From: Hyphomicrobiaceae bacterium
GTDB lineage: Bacteria > Pseudomonadota > Alphaproteobacteria > Rhizobiales > Devosiaceae
Direction of reading: 5' to 3'
Assembly: GCA_020638065.1 (NCBI GenBank)
Contig: JACKJG010000005.1
Coordinates: forward strand, 62,001-126,000
Length of the DNA: 64,000 nt
How positions within the stretch are numbered: the stretch's first letter is position 1; the number at the start of each line of letters is the position of its first letter. Of the stretch, positions 63,153 to 64,000 are shown in pieces. The translations under genes were made by a program, and so were the position numbers. The notes under the pieces were generated by a model that ran no database searches, was not told where the DNA came from, and was given only the letters and a program-made list of their open reading frames with translations.

Positions 63153-64000
63153 CTATCCCAACCCGTCGAAAAAGGCGTCAGGATCTTCCCGCTCCTCTAA
63201 CCTTCCCTTCTCGACCACCCAGAAACGGTTGCACACATTGCGCACGAATTGCCGGTCGTGAGAAACCAGCACGCAGCTTGCTTCATGCTCGATAATCTCG
63301 CTTTCCAGCGCCTCCTGGCCGGGAATGTCGATATGGTTGGTCGGCTCATCAAGCAGGTAGAAATTCGGAGCCAGAAGCCTGAGGTCGAGCAACCCCAGCC
63401 GCGACCGTTGCCCGAACGACAGTTTTCCAATCGGCGCGCCGATCTGTTCCATCGAAAACCCCGCGTCAGCCAGCGAGGCCCGGGCCCGCTGGTCGCCGAC
63501 ATGATGGCGCGACGTAATGAAGTGCAGCGGCGTTTCCCGCTCCGGCAGCGTGTCGAGATGCTGATCGGCATAGCCAAGTACGATGGAGGGCGTGGGCTTG
63601 ATGCCCATGACATCCTCGCCGCCAATTGCCCGGCGCAAAAGCCCGATAAACCGGCTCTTGCCCGTGCCATTCGCACCGAGTAGCCCGATCCGGTCGCCCT
63701 GAAAGATGAACTGCTTGCCGGTCGAAAACAACCGATCACCCCCTGGCGTGGTCACATTCGTGTTTTCAAGACCAACCAGCACCTTGGCCGCAGTACCCCG
63801 ATTGTCGAGCCGGATGGCACCACTCCGCTCCTTGTGCAACTCGCGCTGCGCGTCCTCGATCCGGCTCGCCCTCTCCTTGAGCTGCTTGGCCTTGACCGTC
63901 AGAAGATCGGATCCCGAATTGATGCCGATATTGGTCAGCTTGGCCGCCTGCTGCCTCAGCTTCTTGGCCTGTTTCAGTTCGTTTTCCTGCTGCTTCGCCG
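63153..64000 (-). CDS. ABC-F family ATPase, C-terminal part (cut by window edge)
   Basis: The frame is open from the window end down to the stop at 63153, about 281 residues without a start. A charged linker (KQQENELKQAKKLRQQ..., KERASRIEDAQREL) leads into the second ABC domain with Walker A GANGTGKS, signature LSFGQRSR, Walker B YLLDEPTNHID and the switch His in LVSHDRQF. Duplicated cytosolic ABC proteins without membrane domains act on ribosomes. The first ABC domain lies beyond the window. Exact subfamily cannot be assigned. Confidence 0.85.
   Translation of the reverse strand, partial: AKQQENELKQAKKLRQQAAKLTNIGINSGSDLLTVKAKQLKERASRIEDAQRELHKERSGAIRLDNRGTAAKVLVGLENTNVTTPGGDRLFSTGKQFIFQGDRIGLLGANGTGKSRFIGLLRRAIGGEDVMGIKPTPSIVLGYADQHLDTLPERETPLHFITSRHHVGDQRARASLADAGFSMEQIGAPIGKLSFGQRSRLGLLDLRLLAPNFYLLDEPTNHIDIPGQEALESEIIEHEASCVLVSHDRQFVRNVCNRFWVVEKGRLEEREDPDAFFDGLG

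Noticed and set aside
62281..63261. 326-codon plus-strand frame near the glnA end
   Set aside because: Translation is Arg/Ser-rich and continues past the glnA stop and terminator; the true glnA frame at 62781-63014 is different.

Overview
The window reads as chromosomal core DNA of an alphaproteobacterium, most likely order Hyphomicrobiales (Rhizobiales) and plausibly a Devosia-like genus. The reasons are the GC-rich sequence, the run lpxB-lpxI-lpxA-fabZ-lpxD-bamA-rseP-cdsA-uppS-frr-pyrH-tsf-rpsB, the complete nuo operon ordered nuoA to nuoN, RNase J beside birA, LpxI instead of LpxH, GTTC-N7-GTTC LexA sites, RpoH promoters of the CTTG-N17/18-CCTATCT type and glnB-glnA behind a sigma-54 promoter. 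Genus assignment is inference.

Layout. 1-1.6 kb: 3' end of a galactonate (DeLey-Doudoroff type) operon: dgoK end, dgoA, an SMP-30 lactonase. 1.6-6.7 kb: comEC (minus), gltX and gltA (plus). 6.7-23.5 kb: a long minus-strand envelope and translation block: lipid A synthesis (lpxD, fabZ, lpxA, lpxI, lpxB), outer membrane assembly and stress proteolysis (bamA, rseP), phospholipid and undecaprenyl synthesis (cdsA, uppS), translation (frr, tsf, rpsB), pyrH and dnaE. Upstream of dnaE is a 32-codon gene with a good ribosome binding site and a promoter whose spacer holds a LexA box, a probable SOS-induced small membrane protein. 23.7-27.2 kb: lolD, lolC, proS. 27.2-27.5 kb: a gap with a candidate plus-strand sRNA and terminator. 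27.5-45.1 kb: DUF1467, rnj, birA and all fourteen nuo genes, with one small unknown membrane gene between nuoE and nuoF; nuoL carries two compensating one-base indels. 45.4-49.5 kb: an outer membrane beta-barrel protein, tRNA-Asp, two small genes, divergent mntH/mntR around a MntR box, tRNA-Val, palindromic repeats and HU. 49.6-59.9 kb: an MFS exporter, lon, a small membrane protein, clpX, clpP, a GST, nnr, tig and tRNA-Leu; lon and clpP have matching heat-shock promoters. 60.1-63.0 kb: an SDR gene, glnB and glnA, all recognisable but broken many times, followed by an intact glnA 3' end and terminator. 63.15 kb to the end: an ABC-F ATPase, cut by the window edge.

How it works together. Most of the window is housekeeping: LPS and outer membrane biogenesis, respiratory complex I, protein quality control (Tig, Lon, ClpXP) and nitrogen assimilation. 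The most interesting signals are the LexA-controlled micro-protein, a ~63-residue helix-hairpin-helix-like domain attached to both ribosomal protein S2 and NuoE (44/63 identical), the candidate sRNA, and the indel-rich glnB-glnA segment, which looks more like poor sequence quality than gene decay but cannot be settled from one sequence.
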